Shown: positions 62,119 through 64,000 of the stretch, in pieces
Position numbering within the stretch: the first letter of the stretch is position 1
How the letters are laid out: each line of letters begins with the position of its first letter
NCBI GenBank assembly: GCA_019400425.1
Contig: JAFREE010000008.1
Coordinates: 248,001-312,000 of the forward strand
DNA length: 64,000 bases
Direction of reading: 5' to 3'
Source: Hymenochaete sp. R1
Lineage: Eukaryota > Basidiomycota > Agaricomycetes > Hymenochaetales > Hymenochaetaceae
Notes under the pieces: generated by a model
What the model saw: only the letters and a program-made list of their open reading frames with translations
Database searches by the model: none
What the model was told of the DNA's origin: nothing
Made by a program: the position numbers and the translations under genes

Positions 62119-63967
62119 CTACGAGGGGCCCCCACCACTCCCCTCGCCTCTCTTTTCCTTCTCCTTTTCCTTCGATCTCGAGTGCGAAGGAATCGACGGG
62201 CTGCTCTTCTGCTGCTGCATGCTCGCCCTCTTCTGCTTCTTCAACACGTTCCTCTGCCCATCCCGCGAAGGACCAGATCCCGAGACACCAGACGTCGCCG
62301 TCGTCGCCGAGCTCTCGTTCTTCCGTTCCCTTTCCGTTCTCCCAGAAGGCAACGTCCGGCTCCTTGTCACCGTCACCGCACCTCCACCCACAGGTCCGTC
62401 GGTACTCGCACTCGCAATACGTACATGCGTGCTCCCACCCGCTGAGACCGTAGGGCTCCCGGGTTCAGACGGCCTCGCTTCGCCGGAAGCGCTCGTTGAC
62501 CTCCGTCGTGCGCCTTTCCTCCTCGAGACTGAGCCAGACGGCCGGTTATCCGAACTACTCCCACTCCCCGTCCGTTTCTCGACCAATCGCCACCCAATCT
62601 CACTCGGCGAAGCCATGGAGATGACGGTCGGATGGGGCGATACGCTCCTTCGGTTCTCCCCTCTGGCACCAGAGGCGGACTCGTCTGCTATCGTGGGTAA
62701 CGTGGATTTGGAATTCGGCGGGGGTGGGACGTCTAGCATGAACCAGTCTTGGTGTTCGATGAGAAACTCAAGCACTCGTTGGCTGAGATTGTGTTCTTTC
62801 GGCGACATTTCGTGATTCGGATGGTTGATCAAGCCTGGCCGAAAGATCACGGCCAAATCTAAATGGGCGCATCATGATGAGATTTTTTTTGAACTCGAAA
62901 CGATACTTCAAAATTTCACACTCACTAGGCGATGTCATAAGGTTTATGTCCGACTTCCTTGCGAATACGGATAGTAAATCCAAGACATAAAGCAGAAGGT
63001 ATTGGTTTTGACGAGGCATGCTCCTGATGAGTCGTTTATATGTCTTGATAACATCATCCGGCGGACTCTCTTTTGCTATACATAAAATGAGTGACTCGAA
63101 GAAGAGAACAAGCTATGGCGTTCACTCACATAGAGGTTCTCGGAACTGTCAAAACCCGAAGCGAGCATGAGAAAATTTATAGCAGTTGAATGAAAAAAAG
63201 CACACTCACATTAGCATATAAGTTATAGGGTATCACAGGCTCGGGCATCATGGTCAGGTATCTACGGAAAACACTTGCCACGTCGTGCGGCGTGAAGTTT
63301 TCCTTCTTCCAGTCTAAGTTTTTCCCGTACTGCGGGTAGGAAACGGATGAGTGCACAGCATGATAGCCGTTAGAGCGGCACTGACCTTTGGTGGCGTCTC
63401 AAAGATAGCCTGCAGTTCTCGCATGCGTTTATTTGACCCGCTCACTCGAAATGTACCCTCTACTTCCGTTGCTGTAGCCAGTGTATCAGTCTTGCGATCA
63501 GAGGGCGAAGGGGAAAGAAAGATTGTTCAGCACGTACCGTTTTCCTTGAGATAGAGACCACATTTAGCGACGACGACCGGAATGTCGCCCCAGACATATA
63601 ACTCTCCGTTTGGGTTAGCAGTTGAGATCTGGACCGAAGCATAACGGAGGCTTTCATGTAAAGGAGCGCCAAATACAGGATGAGGGCTGTTATCTACGTC
63701 ATGCCAAAATGAACGAGAAGGCGGGAGAAGCCATACGCAGTCCGCAGTCAGCGACCGCAAGCCTAGACATCCGAAGACAGAGATATAAGACAACATACCT
63801 TTTTGCACCCCATACCCGTACCCAGGAACAAAGTCCCTCTGCTCATTGGCGCCCGCAGCTTTTGTTCTCTGTACGAACTTGAATTGGTTCCACCATGCAC
63901 GAAGATTTGCGCGGCTAGGAGGCGGACTGCCGGTTCGTTCAAGGTGCGGATTCGTGGCGTGAATCAT
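62119..63967 (-). CDS. RhoGAP domain protein, Sac7/Bag7 type
   Basis: It stimulates GTP hydrolysis by Rho-family GTPases, probably Rho1 in cell-wall and actin control (family inference). The visible start MIHATNPHLERTGSPPPSR leads to LRAWWNQFKFVQR, then VFGAPLHESLRYASVQIS. Next come GELYVWGDIPVVVAKCGLYL and the arginine-finger region EVEGTFRVSGSNKRMRELQ. Further blocks are ENFTPHDVASVFRRYLTMM, PEPVIPYNLY, NQYLLLYVLDLLSVFARK and LAVIFRPGLINHP. The YV.G.IPVVVAKCG block before the GAP core is characteristic of Sac7-type proteins. The tail after the domain is Ser-rich and ends in basic Lys/Glu repeats. The frame is still open upstream of 63967 to the window edge, so the true start may lie outside. 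The intron 63694-63798 is in frame and stop-free. Confidence 0.88.
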
Positions 63968-64000
63968 CGTCGATGGGCCTGCGCTGGAGCTTGCACCGGG

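Overview
The window is nuclear DNA of a filamentous basidiomycete, most likely an Agaricomycete. The genes are closely packed and broken by many short introns (about 48-110 bp) with GT..AG borders. The fatty acid synthase is a single fused chain of the basidiomycete type, and F-box-like proteins of a kind common in mushroom genomes are present. I see no transposon, rRNA, CRISPR array or bacterial-type operon. All gene models were built by hand from reading frames, splice borders and recalled family patterns. No search was run, so exon borders are approximate unless stated.

Layout. 0.3-11.4 kb: lanosterol 14-alpha-demethylase (ERG11/CYP51, -), a nuclear zinc-finger protein (+), an STK16/Env7-like protein kinase (-), a FAD-dependent monooxygenase-like enzyme (+) and a disordered protein with a compact C-terminal motif (-). 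11.4-15.9 kb is a 4.5 kb stretch without a gene. 15.9-25 kb: CTF8 (-), a PX/PB1 scaffold protein (-), a small coiled-coil protein (-), an intron-containing tRNA-Pro(CGG) (+) and an NMN-adenylyltransferase/Pof1-like protein (+). 25.0-37.5 kb: the fused fatty acid synthase (-), facing the vacuolar ATPase B subunit VMA2 (+). 40.7-46.8 kb: two related F-box-like genes (-). 47.4 kb: an intron-containing tRNA-Ser(GCT), then 2.9 kb without a gene. 50.4-64 kb is dense again: ARP10 (-), ERG28 (+), a single-pass membrane protein (-), COQ9 (-), eIF3j/HCR1 (+), PWP1 (-), an alpha/beta-hydrolase-like protein (+) and a Sac7-type RhoGAP (-) that reaches the right edge.

Most genes are housekeeping and are not one pathway: sterols (ERG11, ERG28), fatty acids (FAS), ubiquinone (COQ9), vacuolar acidification (VMA2), cohesion (CTF8), dynactin (ARP10), ribosome and translation (PWP1, HCR1) and Rho signalling. 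Five gene pairs are divergent across short shared promoters, and three of those promoters carry a CACGTG E-box.

I did not find a convincing new multi-gene system. The points most worth a second look are an apparent one-base frame break in the dehydratase part of FAS, an alpha/beta hydrolase that has lost its nucleophile serine, the shared E-boxes in divergent promoters, a GC-AG intron, the PX-PB1 architecture, and several orphan proteins.
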